Of a stretch of 5,559 bases of DNA, positions 1 through 5,559 are shown piece after piece (positions within the stretch are counted from its first letter, which is position 1; each line of letters begins with the position of its first letter). Source of the stretch: an uncultured Eubacterium sp. Its GTDB lineage: Bacteria; Bacillota_A; Clostridia; Lachnospirales; Lachnospiraceae. A program made the position numbers and the translations under genes. Below the pieces are notes generated by a model. The model was given only the letters and a program-made list of their open reading frames with translations, ran no database searches and was not told where the DNA came from. Where the stretch lies: contig CAQBGY010000044.1 of NCBI GenBank assembly GCA_948759685.1, forward strand, positions 10,680-16,238, written 5' to 3'.

Positions 1-60
1 CCGTTCCGTTCCGTTCCGTTCCGTTCCGTTCCGTTCCGTTCCGTTCCGTTCCGTTCCGTT
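1..60 (-). repeat. Pentanucleotide tandem repeat, 12 perfect copies (AACGG on coding strand), 3' end of hsdS
   Basis: The first 60 bases are twelve uninterrupted copies of CCGTT, or AACGG on the coding strand of hsdS. Read in the hsdS frame they give four NGTER pentapeptides (residues 397-416). Since 5 and 3 share no factor, every frame reads the same codon cycle (AAC, GGA, ACG, GAA, CGG) and none contains a stop. A change of one copy by strand slippage leaves the repeat peptide the same but shifts the frame of whatever follows. The tract continues to the window edge, so twelve is a minimum; an assembly break inside the repeat would also explain the edge. Slippage is inferred from the family of such repeats; no length variants can be seen here. 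Confidence 0.97.
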
Positions 61-1248
61 AAGAATTATATTTCCGCCCTCTACAAGCGTCAATAATAAA
101 TCTCGATAATACTCATATTGTTTTTGTCTTGCTTCAATTTCTGCTGGCAGACCGATATTTAAATCTTTACAAATAGCATCAAAATTGTCCAAAACATTAA
201 CAATGCGTTCCTGAACTTCCAATGATGGAATAGGAATCTTTTCTTTTTTCAACATCGGAGCAGTTAATTGCGGTATCCCACTAGTCGGCACATTGTACTG
301 CTTTCCCTGTAAACAATAATACAAGTATTTAGTATTGAGTAATGTTTTATCTTTCGGTATTACAGAAAGTAATCTAATAATTGGAAAATAAGGATAATCT
401 CTAAATTCGGCATATCCTATCGTTCCTCTAGCGGCTATAGTCACAGCAGCTTTTGTAATCTTTGGAACATCTGTATACCCATATAATGCATTATTACCAA
501 TGCCATTACTAATAATGGGAACACAGTAACGTTCTGTCTTTTCTTTAGACATACTCTCTTTTGGCACATCACCACCAGCAAAAATATCACACAATTCATC
601 CAAAGTTTTTTTGTGAATATTTATATTATATGTGAGAAGTTTCTCTCTATAATATTCATACTGTTTTTTTCGGGCTGTTAGTTCCGCTGTTAGTTCCGCT
701 GTTAGTTCTGTGAAATTGTCAAGAATACGAACAATTTCATGTTGAACCTCCAAAGGAGGTACAGGGAGCCTAAGCTTTCCAACCTGTTCTAAATACAAAC
801 CTTTCTGCGCTGCTCCGTGAGCATTAATCTGCATATAACTTTGTATGCTTGTAGCTTCCAAAGCGTACCCTAAATATTCTGGAATAATAGCATTTTTATT
901 TGGTTTAATCACACATACGCTTCTTTGAAACAATGCTTGTAAATTATCTTTCACAACAGCAACTCTGCCTATCGCTCCAACAATGGTCAGCAAAACATCC
1001 CCTTTACAAACATCTGTCCGCTTATTTTCTTTTTGAAATATATCACTCATCACATATTTCGTTGTGTATAAATCAATCTTACCATTATTCACATTTTGAG
1101 CACTTAATATGGGATATTGACCTGTTGTTCTGATATCTCTGGGCAAACTGTGCATCCCATCCGTAAATCTTATTGTGATATCCGACAGTGCTTTATACTC
1201 CACCCCATTCGGGCAAAGCTCCTGTATCAGCTCTTCTAACCTACTCAT
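1..1248 (-). CDS. hsdS: Type I restriction-modification specificity subunit HsdS (3' end beyond window), with a repeat-coded C-terminal tail
   Basis: HsdS recognises the split DNA target of a type I restriction-modification complex and docks two HsdM subunits. The frame is open for 416 codons from ATG at 1248 to base 1 with no stop. The start MSRLEELIQELCPNGVEY is typical of the family. Target-recognition domain 1 spans about residues 17-160 and domain 2 about 217-337. Each is followed by a matching conserved helix: LPVPPLEVQHEIVRILDNF then ARKKQYEYYREKLL (about 161-205), and IPIPSLEVQERIVNVLDNF then ARQKQYEYYRDLLL (about 338-387). The core is therefore complete, near the usual 390-400 residues, and only a tail (VEGGNIIL plus NGTER repeats) follows. 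The start overlaps the end of the RhuM gene by 8 bases, with AGGGAG 6 bases upstream. AT-rich stretches are marked: bases 601-660 hold 12 G/C in 60. The real C-terminus, and what the repeat is fused to, cannot be seen. Confidence 0.95.
   Translation of the reverse strand, partial: MSRLEELIQELCPNGVEYKALSDITIRFTDGMHSLPRDIRTTGQYPILSAQNVNNGKIDLYTTKYVMSDIFQKENKRTDVCKGDVLLTIVGAIGRVAVVKDNLQALFQRSVCVIKPNKNAIIPEYLGYALEATSIQSYMQINAHGAAQKGLYLEQVGKLRLPVPPLEVQHEIVRILDNFTELTAELTAELTARKKQYEYYREKLLTYNINIHKKTLDELCDIFAGGDVPKESMSKEKTERYCVPIISNGIGNNALYGYTDVPKITKAAVTIAARGTIGYAEFRDYPYFPIIRLLSVIPKDKTLLNTKYLYYCLQGKQYNVPTSGIPQLTAPMLKKEKIPIPSLEVQERIVNVLDNFDAICKDLNIGLPAEIEARQKQYEYYRDLLLTLVEGGNIILNGTERNGTERNGTERNGTER
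673..708 (-). repeat. Three 12-base in-frame repeats (ELTA units) in the HsdS central helix
   Basis: On the coding strand three consecutive units read GAACTAACAGCG, GAACTAACAGCG and GAACTAACAGCC, encoding ELTA-ELTA-ELTA at HsdS residues 181-192 between DNF and ARKKQYEYYR. This is the position and sequence type of the TAEL repeats of EcoR124I (two units) and EcoR124II (three units), where one extra unit lengthens the non-specific spacer of the DNA target by one base pair. In the second conserved region of this protein the same interval is 16 residues (DAICKDLNIGLPAEIE) rather than 12, a difference of exactly one 4-residue unit. Copy-number change here keeps the frame. That it alters spacing in this enzyme is inferred by homology. 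Confidence 0.93.
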
Positions 1249-2251
1249 CCGCATCTCCCTGCTTTCCCAACAGTTCCCTGACCATATCGTCAAAGTCAGA
1301 ATGTATTACCTGTGTCTTATTGAAAATATCATATTCCTTATGCGCCTTATCCCATGCTTCCTGCCTCGAAACGCTTCCTTTGTTTTTATCTGGTAAAACT
1401 TCATATCGGCGGAAAGCAAGAAATTCATTGACACTGACTGAAAATTCCTCCATAGTGAACGTGTTTTCACGCTCTATCAAATCCTCTATGTAATCAAAAT
1501 ACCCTGTCACTGCCCGTTCCAACTGACGAATCTGCTTTTCGTCCAGATAATTCTTGGCGATTGTGACATCCGATTTCAAAATACGCCCGTCAGGTGAATT
1601 TTTCCATGTAGTAAGCCCCATATGTTCCTTTTTATGGTCTGCTTTGTTATAAATAATTTCCGCTGCCGTATGCTTCGTAATCGCATAATGAAATTTATTC
1701 TGAACCATCGCATAAAACATTTTCGTTGTAGGCGAATCCTTGTCGTAGTCAATGCTGCACTCTGCAAAAATATCAGTAATCTGCTGCCAGATACGCCGTT
1801 CACTCGCGCGTATGGAGCGAACCCTCTCAAGCAGCTCTTTAAAGTAATCTTTTCCGAAAGCCGTCTTGCCCTGCTTTAATCGTTCGTCATCGAGTGCAAA
1901 ACCTTTTATCATGTATTCCTTTAATACCTTTGTTGCCCATATACGAAAGCCTGTCGCTCTCTTGGAATTGACTCGGTAGCCTACTGAAATAATGGCATCA
2001 AGCGAATAGAACTGAGTAAGGTAACTTTTGCCGTCTTTGGCAGTTGCCGAGAATTTCTCGGTAACTGAATCTTTTTGCAGTTCTCCTTCTGAAAAAATAT
2101 TTTTTAAATGGAGTGAAATATTATCGGAACTACATCCAAATAATTCCGCCATCCCTTTCTGAGAAAGCCATATCGTTTCATCCTTAATAATAACATTTAC
2201 CGTTATGTCACTATCTTCAACCGCATATATCAAAAATGGAAATTCTTTCAT
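1241..2251 (-). CDS. RhuM-family protein embedded in the type I restriction-modification operon
   Basis: A 336-residue protein of the virulence RhuM family, named after Salmonella RhuM of pathogenicity island 3; its biochemical role is not established. Residues about 18-55 (TVNVIIKDETIWLSQKGMAE, then LFGCSSDNISLHLKNIF) look like a helix-turn-helix DNA-binding segment. The family hallmark follows at 82-113 (YSLDAIISVGYRVNSKRAT, then GFRIWATKVLKEY). A second conserved block is at about 194-236, containing HTAAEIIYNKAD, MGLTTWK and DVTIAKNYL. Length is normal for the family and no signal peptide or membrane segment is apparent, so a cytoplasmic protein is expected. The start ATG shares an ATGA with the hsdM stop, with GAGGAG 5 bases upstream, and the end overlaps hsdS by 8 bases. 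This fixed position between hsdM and hsdS suggests a role with the methyltransferase or its DNA target, but that is inference. Family assignment is firm; function is unknown. Confidence 0.92.
   Translation of the reverse strand: MKEFPFLIYAVEDSDITVNVIIKDETIWLSQKGMAELFGCSSDNISLHLKNIFSEGELQKDSVTEKFSATAKDGKSYLTQFYSLDAIISVGYRVNSKRATGFRIWATKVLKEYMIKGFALDDERLKQGKTAFGKDYFKELLERVRSIRASERRIWQQITDIFAECSIDYDKDSPTTKMFYAMVQNKFHYAITKHTAAEIIYNKADHKKEHMGLTTWKNSPDGRILKSDVTIAKNYLDEKQIRQLERAVTGYFDYIEDLIERENTFTMEEFSVSVNEFLAFRRYEVLPDKNKGSVSRQEAWDKAHKEYDIFNKTQVIHSDFDDMVRELLGKQGDADE
1255..1260 (-). promoter_or_regulatory. Ribosome binding site of hsdS
   Basis: AGGGAG lies inside the last codons of the RhuM gene, 6 bases before the hsdS ATG at 1248. 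It fixes that start and shows that hsdS is translated from within the upstream gene's coding sequence, consistent with coupling. Confidence 0.75.
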
Positions 2252-3816
2252 ACGCTCTCCTCAATTTCCGCAATAATCTTATCAATTTCCGCTCGAAGCA
2301 TTTCTTCTCTCGCTACAATCTCTTTAATTTCTGCATTCAATTTCACAATATCAATCTTTTCTCTTGTATCTTCCTGCTCCACATAGGATGAAACCGAAAG
2401 ATTATAGCTATTCTCCGCAATCTTATCATTCTCCACTACTGCTGCATAATATTGCTTGTTCTCTCTTTTCTCATATACCGTCAATATATTTTGAATGTTT
2501 TCCTCCGTCAGCTTATTATTATTCGTAATTTTCACACATTCCTTAGAAGCATCAATGAATAATGTACTATTTTCCACCTTGTTCTTTTTCAACACCATAA
2601 TACAGGTAGCAATGCTTGTCCCAAAGAAAAGATTATCAGGAAGCTGTATCACACATTCCACATAGTTATTGTCTATCAAATATTTACGGATTTTCTGCTC
2701 CGCACCGCCACGATACATGACACCGGGAAAACATACGATAGCTGCTGTTCCATTTGTCGCAAGCCACGACAAGGAATGCATGATAAACGCTAAGTCCGCT
2801 TTTGATTTCGGCGCAAGAACACCAGCGGGCGAAAAACGCTCGTCATTGATAAGAATAGGGTTATCATCGCCTTCCCATTTAATAGAATACGGCGGATTGG
2901 AAACGATTGCCTCAAACGGCTCATCATCCCAATGCAGCGGCTCTGTAAGAGTATCTCCATGAGCAATACTGAATTTTTCATATCCGATATCATGCAGAAA
3001 CATATTGATACGGCAAAGATTATAAGTCGTAATATTGATTTCCTGTCCAAAAAATCCCTGACGCACATTTTCCTTCCCCAAAACTTTTGCAAATTTCAGC
3101 AAAAGCGATCCACTTCCACAAGCCGGATCATAGACCTTATTTACCTCTTTCTTTCCCAATACAGTGATTCTTGTCAGAAGTTCTGAAACTTCCTGTGGCG
3201 TATAATACTCTCCGCCACTCTTTCCTGCATTAGAAGCATACATTCCCATCAAAAACTCATAAGCATCACCAAATGCATCAATGGTATTATCCTGATAATC
3301 CCCTAACTTCATATCCGCAACACCATTCAGAAGCTTAACCAGTTTCTCATTTCTCTTAGCTACAGTGCTGCCCAATTTATTACTATTTACATCAATATCA
3401 TCAAATAATCCCTTGAAGTCGTCCTCGCTATCATGTCCCTGTGCAGAACCTTCTATATTTCTAAACACGCTTTCCAACGTTTCATTCAGATTTTCATTGT
3501 TTAGCGCTTTGTCTTTTACATTACAAAATAATTGACTGGGCAAAATAAAATATCCCTTTGACTGCACCAAATCTTCTCTTGCTTCCTCTGCAACTTCGTC
3601 ATCTATCTTTGCATAATCAAAATCTTTATTGCCAGCTTCTAACTCTCCAACATTTACAAATTTAACAAAATTCTCAGAAATATATCTATAAAACAGCATA
3701 CCCAACACATACTGTTTGAAATCCCAACCGTCTACACTGCCTCTAAGATCATTCGCCATATTCCATATGGTACGGTGAAGCTCATCTCGCTCTTGTTCCT
3801 TCTTGTTGTCAATCAT
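2248..3816 (-). CDS. hsdM: Type I restriction-modification DNA methyltransferase subunit HsdM
   Basis: HsdM transfers a methyl group from S-adenosylmethionine to adenine in the target chosen by HsdS; two HsdM and one HsdS form the methylase. From the chosen start (MIDNKKEQ, 522 residues) the N-terminal HsdM domain covers about 10-150 (LHRTIWNMANDLRGSVDGWD, FKQYVLGMLFYRYISE). The N6-adenine methylase domain follows, with GGEYYTPQEV at 201-210, the cofactor motif DPACGSG at 230-236, GQEINITTYNLCRINM at 257-272 and the catalytic NPPY at 307-310. A later block (YVECVIQLPDNLFFGTSIAT) and a charged C-terminal helix are also typical. All key motifs are intact, so the enzyme should be active. An upstream in-frame ATG at 3834 is rejected because AAGGAGG lies between it and the ATG at 3816, 7 bases from the latter. 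The stop overlaps the next start (ATGA). It is the first gene of the operon behind its own promoter. Confidence 0.97.
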   Translation of the reverse strand: MIDNKKEQERDELHRTIWNMANDLRGSVDGWDFKQYVLGMLFYRYISENFVKFVNVGELEAGNKDFDYAKIDDEVAEEAREDLVQSKGYFILPSQLFCNVKDKALNNENLNETLESVFRNIEGSAQGHDSEDDFKGLFDDIDVNSNKLGSTVAKRNEKLVKLLNGVADMKLGDYQDNTIDAFGDAYEFLMGMYASNAGKSGGEYYTPQEVSELLTRITVLGKKEVNKVYDPACGSGSLLLKFAKVLGKENVRQGFFGQEINITTYNLCRINMFLHDIGYEKFSIAHGDTLTEPLHWDDEPFEAIVSNPPYSIKWEGDDNPILINDERFSPAGVLAPKSKADLAFIMHSLSWLATNGTAAIVCFPGVMYRGGAEQKIRKYLIDNNYVECVIQLPDNLFFGTSIATCIMVLKKNKVENSTLFIDASKECVKITNNNKLTEENIQNILTVYEKRENKQYYAAVVENDKIAENSYNLSVSSYVEQEDTREKIDIVKLNAEIKEIVAREEMLRAEIDKIIAEIEESV

Positions 3817-3823
3817 AAGACAA

Positions 3824-3830
3824 CCTCCTT
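3824..3830 (-). promoter_or_regulatory. Ribosome binding site of hsdM (decides the start)
   Basis: A near-perfect AAGGAGG with 7 bases to the ATG at 3816. It lies downstream of the first in-frame ATG (3834), so the longer reading with MQGGCL at its front is not the likely protein. Confidence 0.9.
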
Positions 3831-3848
3831 GCATAATTTTCCAAATTA

Positions 3849-3877
3849 ATTTTACTACAAAATATCCAAATTGTCAT
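3849..3877 (-). promoter_or_regulatory. Sigma-70/SigA-type promoter for the hsdM-rhuM-hsdS operon
   Basis: On the minus strand ATGACA (3877-3872, 5 of 6 matches to TTGACA) is followed after exactly 17 bases by TAAAAT (3854-3849, 5 of 6 matches to TATAAT). A start near 3842 would give a leader of about 26 bases that includes the strong hsdM ribosome site. The terminator just upstream separates the operon from tnpV, so a promoter is needed here. A 10-base perfect palindrome (AAATTAATTT, 3843-3852) overlaps the -10 and probable start, and CCAAATT occurs on the plus strand at 3841-3847 and again at 3866-3872. Either could be an operator, but such AT-rich matches may be chance. Confidence 0.72.
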
Positions 3878-3900
3878 TTAGATTCTTCTTAAAATTGCAT

Positions 3901-3937
3901 AAAACTAACAAATGGGACAGATACCCTCTGCCCCATT
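3901..3937 (-). terminator. Rho-independent terminator after tnpV
   Basis: Read on the minus strand, AATGGGGCAGA (3937-3927) pairs with TCTGTCCCATT (3921-3911) over 11 positions, including one G-T pair, around a 5-base loop. A T-rich run, TGTTAGTTTT (3910-3901), follows. It begins 8 bases after the tnpV stop codon and would insulate the restriction-modification operon from recombinase/tnpV transcription. The T run is interrupted, so efficiency may be partial. Confidence 0.8.
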
Positions 3938-3945
3938 CTAACTCT

Positions 3946-4266
3946 TTACAATGTGTATATAATTTCTTCCCTCACAATCTCCTCTGCCCTCGCCCTAATG
4001 CAATTCATTCTCTGCACCCAACGCATCTGATCTCGTTCCTTTAACTGCTCTGTCACTTTCTCCTGCTTTGCCATCTGCTCCACCAGCAAATCAAATCTTT
4101 CCTCTGCCTGATTCTGTATTATAATCAGGTGTTTCTTTAATTCGCCTGATAGAAGCAAGCCTGAATAAATACCTCTCTTGTGACTTTCCAAATAGGATTT
4201 CCGCATCAAACCAAATTTCCTTAACTCTCCCTCTGGCTCTGGATCAGGAATTAAGTTTGGTATCAA
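3946..4266 (-). CDS. tnpV: TnpV-family transposon protein, apparently N-terminally shortened (TTG start)
   Basis: A small charged protein of 106 residues matching the TnpV family found on Tn4451-like and related clostridial elements; its function is unknown. The best-conserved part is the C-terminal helix, residues 71-104 (VTEQLKERDQMRWVQRMN, then CIRARAEEIVREEIIY), preceded by ESHKRGIYSGLLLSGELKKH (27-46) and a probably helical stretch. Family members usually have about 15 more N-terminal residues leading into a GYLIPNL-like motif. Here the frame reads SGDYLIPNL but a TAA stop lies immediately before the S (4281-4279) and another further up (4290-4288). The only start ahead of the conserved core is TTG at 4266, with GGAG (4275-4272) 5 bases upstream. 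It may be a functional short form or a decaying gene. It follows the recombinase after an 80-base gap and ends at a terminator, as a companion gene of the integrative element. Confidence 0.8.
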   Translation of the reverse strand: MIPNLIPDPEPEGELRKFGLMRKSYLESHKRGIYSGLLLSGELKKHLIIIQNQAEERFDLLVEQMAKQEKVTEQLKERDQMRWVQRMNCIRARAEEIVREEIIYTL

Positions 4267-4303
4267 ATAATCTCCGCTTTACTTTACTTAAGGATAATTC
4301 TTC

Positions 4304-4332
4304 GGGGAACTGCCACAAATGGCACATTCCCC
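4304..4332. repeat. Imperfect palindrome between recombinase and tnpV
   Basis: GGGGAA (4304-4309) and TGCCA (4311-4315) pair with TGGCA (4320-4324) and TTCCCC (4327-4332) around CAAA, interrupted by one unpaired base on one side and two on the other. It lies 14 bases after the recombinase stop. No T run follows on the minus strand (GAAGAATTAT), so it is a poor intrinsic terminator for the recombinase. It could be an RNA hairpin controlling tnpV, or a protein-binding site. Confidence 0.65.
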
Positions 4333-4345
4333 ATAGTTCCTGTAT

Positions 4346-5559
4346 TTAATCAATCTTCCCGACAAAACGGTAATAAATCTCAATGTCCCACACCTTTTTG
4401 CCATTCTCGTCTTTCCTCCACTGATGGACTGCGATTTTCTCAATCAGTTCATTCAAAAGAGGAGCGGTAAGCTCGTCAATGGCACTGTATTTCTGGATTA
4501 AGTCTACCCACCGTTTTGCATCGTCCGTTTCCGCTTTGGCATCCTCAAGCCTTGCGGATACGGTCTTTATCGTTTCATCAAGCTGTTGCTGCTCCGTGCG
4601 ATATTTGACGGAAAGCATGGAATAGTTTTCTTCGTCAAGAAGTCCTTTTACCCTGTCCTCGTACATCTTCGCAAAGAGGTTGTTTAATTCCTGCCTGCGT
4701 TTCTGCGCTTTTTTCAGCTCCTTTTCATCACGGGCATTCTCTGACTTCCGCTGTTTCTTGCTGCTCTGCAGCAGCCGTTCCAGAATGGCGTCCTCATTCT
4801 CCTTTATCGCCATCAGCCAGTATTGTAACCGTCCGAGGACAAAAGCATAGAGCAGATTGTAGGTGATGAAATGCAGGGAACACGCTTCTTTCCCATGTGC
4901 GGAATACTGCGTGCAGCGGTAATACCTCGACTTGTCCTTTGTGTTTGCCGCCGACAAGCTCCAACCGCACTCGCCGCATTTGAGCAGCCCTGCGAATATC
5001 TGCGGCTCATCGTCCTTTCGGCTGCGTTTGCGGGAATTGATATGCCCCTGCACCAAATCCCATGTTTCACGGTCAACCAATGGCTCGTGGGTGTTCTCAA
5101 CCCTCATCCAGTCCTCTTTGGGGCGTTTGACATTCTTCTTTGACTTATAGGACAGTTTCTGTATCTGGTAATGGACGGTATTGCCAAGATAGATTTCATT
5201 CTGAAGGATTTTGCTTACGGTAACGATATTCCAGAGGTATTTCTTCCCCTCTGGCTGTCCTTCAAAAATATTCGCCTTGTAGCCGTTTTTCTGTGATGCC
5301 CACCATGCGGGTATCGGGACTTTCTCAGCGGCAAGGGTGCGGCAGATTTTATTTGCCCCGTATCCGTGCGCCGCAAGTGCGAAAATCTTCTCCACAATCC
5401 ACTTCGTTTCCTCATCAACGACAAGCCTGTTTTTCTCGGCAGGGTTGATTTTATAGCCGATTGGCACGACAGGGGCGATGTATTCGCCATTCTTGAACTT
5501 GGCCTTCATCGCATTTTTTACCTTGCGGCTCGTTTCCTTTGCCTGCCATTCGTTGACGA
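4346..5559 (-). CDS. Large serine recombinase, C-terminal part (N-terminal catalytic domain beyond window edge)
   Basis: The frame is open from the window edge to the TAA at 4346 and gives 403 visible residues beginning VNEWQAKETSRKVKNAMKAK; this is the middle of a longer gene, so the methionine at 5509 is internal. Large serine recombinases catalyse integration and excision of mobile elements between att sites. Visible parts, numbered from the edge: the helix and RECOMBINASE domain to about residue 150 (GEYIAPVVPIGYKI, GYGANKICRTLAAEKVPIP, ILQNEIYLGN); a zinc ribbon with CGEC and two further cysteines (C194, C197, C215, C226); a long charged probable coiled coil at about 250-345; and a C-terminal segment (ELIEKIAVHQWR, VWDIEIYYRFVGKID) like the DUF4368 end of TndX/TnpX-type enzymes. 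The catalytic serine cannot be seen. GC is higher than in hsdS: bases 4921-4980 hold 33 G/C in 60. It lies next to a tnpV gene, as in Tn4451-type elements. Confidence 0.93.
   Translation of the reverse strand, partial: VNEWQAKETSRKVKNAMKAKFKNGEYIAPVVPIGYKINPAEKNRLVVDEETKWIVEKIFALAAHGYGANKICRTLAAEKVPIPAWWASQKNGYKANIFEGQPEGKKYLWNIVTVSKILQNEIYLGNTVHYQIQKLSYKSKKNVKRPKEDWMRVENTHEPLVDRETWDLVQGHINSRKRSRKDDEPQIFAGLLKCGECGWSLSAANTKDKSRYYRCTQYSAHGKEACSLHFITYNLLYAFVLGRLQYWLMAIKENEDAILERLLQSSKKQRKSENARDEKELKKAQKRRQELNNLFAKMYEDRVKGLLDEENYSMLSVKYRTEQQQLDETIKTVSARLEDAKAETDDAKRWVDLIQKYSAIDELTAPLLNELIEKIAVHQWRKDENGKKVWDIEIYYRFVGKID

Noticed and set aside
1..60. CRISPR-like array or low-quality/adapter sequence
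   Set aside because: The units are 5 bases with no spacers, so not CRISPR. The tract continues the hsdS frame directly without a stop and is a pure repeat unlike adapter sequence. A copy-number error in assembly remains possible.
606..670. Two A7 runs on the hsdS coding strand (606-612 and 664-670) as slippage switches
   Set aside because: Seven-base A runs are common in AT-rich genes and shorter than typical phase-variable homopolymers; the frame is intact at both.
752..760. AAGGAGGT-like ribosome site on the plus strand
   Set aside because: No start codon or open frame follows at suitable spacing; it is the reverse of the codons for PPLEV in hsdS.
1188..1493. Plus-strand open frame of 101 codons, and an overlapping one from 1175
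   Set aside because: It lies opposite the well-supported RhuM and hsdS genes, has no ribosome site or recognisable domain, and its serine/cysteine-rich composition is typical of antisense frames.
3817..3834. Upstream ATG giving a 528-residue HsdM
   Set aside because: The AAGGAGG ribosome site lies downstream of this ATG and is correctly spaced from the ATG at 3816.
4266..4345. Attachment site or element end directly after the recombinase gene
   Set aside because: No direct repeat pair or tRNA fragment is visible, and tnpV just beyond suggests that the element continues.
4813..5150. Several open frames of 60-95 codons on both strands inside the recombinase gene
   Set aside because: All are out of frame with or antisense to the recombinase, which shows clear domain motifs over the whole stretch.

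Overview
The window looks like part of a mobile or accessory region from a gut-type Firmicute, most likely a clostridial lineage such as Lachnospiraceae or Oscillospiraceae. That placement is inferred from the gene families (a large serine recombinase with a TnpV-type partner), strong AGGAGG-type ribosome sites and low-to-moderate GC. Every gene I can support is on the minus strand, so transcription runs from high to low coordinates.

Layout in transcription order: (1) the C-terminal 403 residues of a large serine recombinase (5559-4346; its catalytic domain lies beyond the window edge); (2) an imperfect palindrome (4304-4332); (3) a small TnpV-family protein (4266-3946) that appears to have lost its usual N-terminus; (4) an intrinsic terminator (3937-3901); (5) a good sigma-70-type promoter (-35 at 3877-3872, -10 at 3854-3849); (6) a tightly coupled three-gene operon: hsdM (3816-2248), a RhuM-family gene (2251-1241) and hsdS (1248 to beyond position 1). 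The genes overlap by 4 and 8 bases, so they are probably translated together. No hsdR is visible; if present it lies outside the window.

The most interesting part is hsdS. It carries two different tandem repeats. Three 12-base units encoding ELTA sit in the central helix between the two target-recognition domains; this is the same type of repeat as the TAEL units of EcoR124I/EcoR124II, whose number sets the spacer length of the DNA target. Twelve perfect copies of a 5-base unit (AACGG on the coding strand) lie at the extreme 3' end, after the last conserved helix, and run off the window. Because 5 is not a multiple of 3, gain or loss of one copy shifts the downstream frame, as expected of a phase-variable gene. 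The tract is open in all three frames and always encodes the cycle NGTER. HsdS could therefore vary both in target spacing and in its C-terminal extension.

Together, HsdM (methyltransferase) and HsdS (specificity) would form a type I DNA methyltransferase, with restriction if HsdR is encoded further on. The RhuM-like protein is an accessory of unproven function locked into the operon. The recombinase-tnpV-cargo order resembles the tnpX-tnpV-catP order of Tn4451, which suggests that the restriction-modification operon is cargo of an integrative element.
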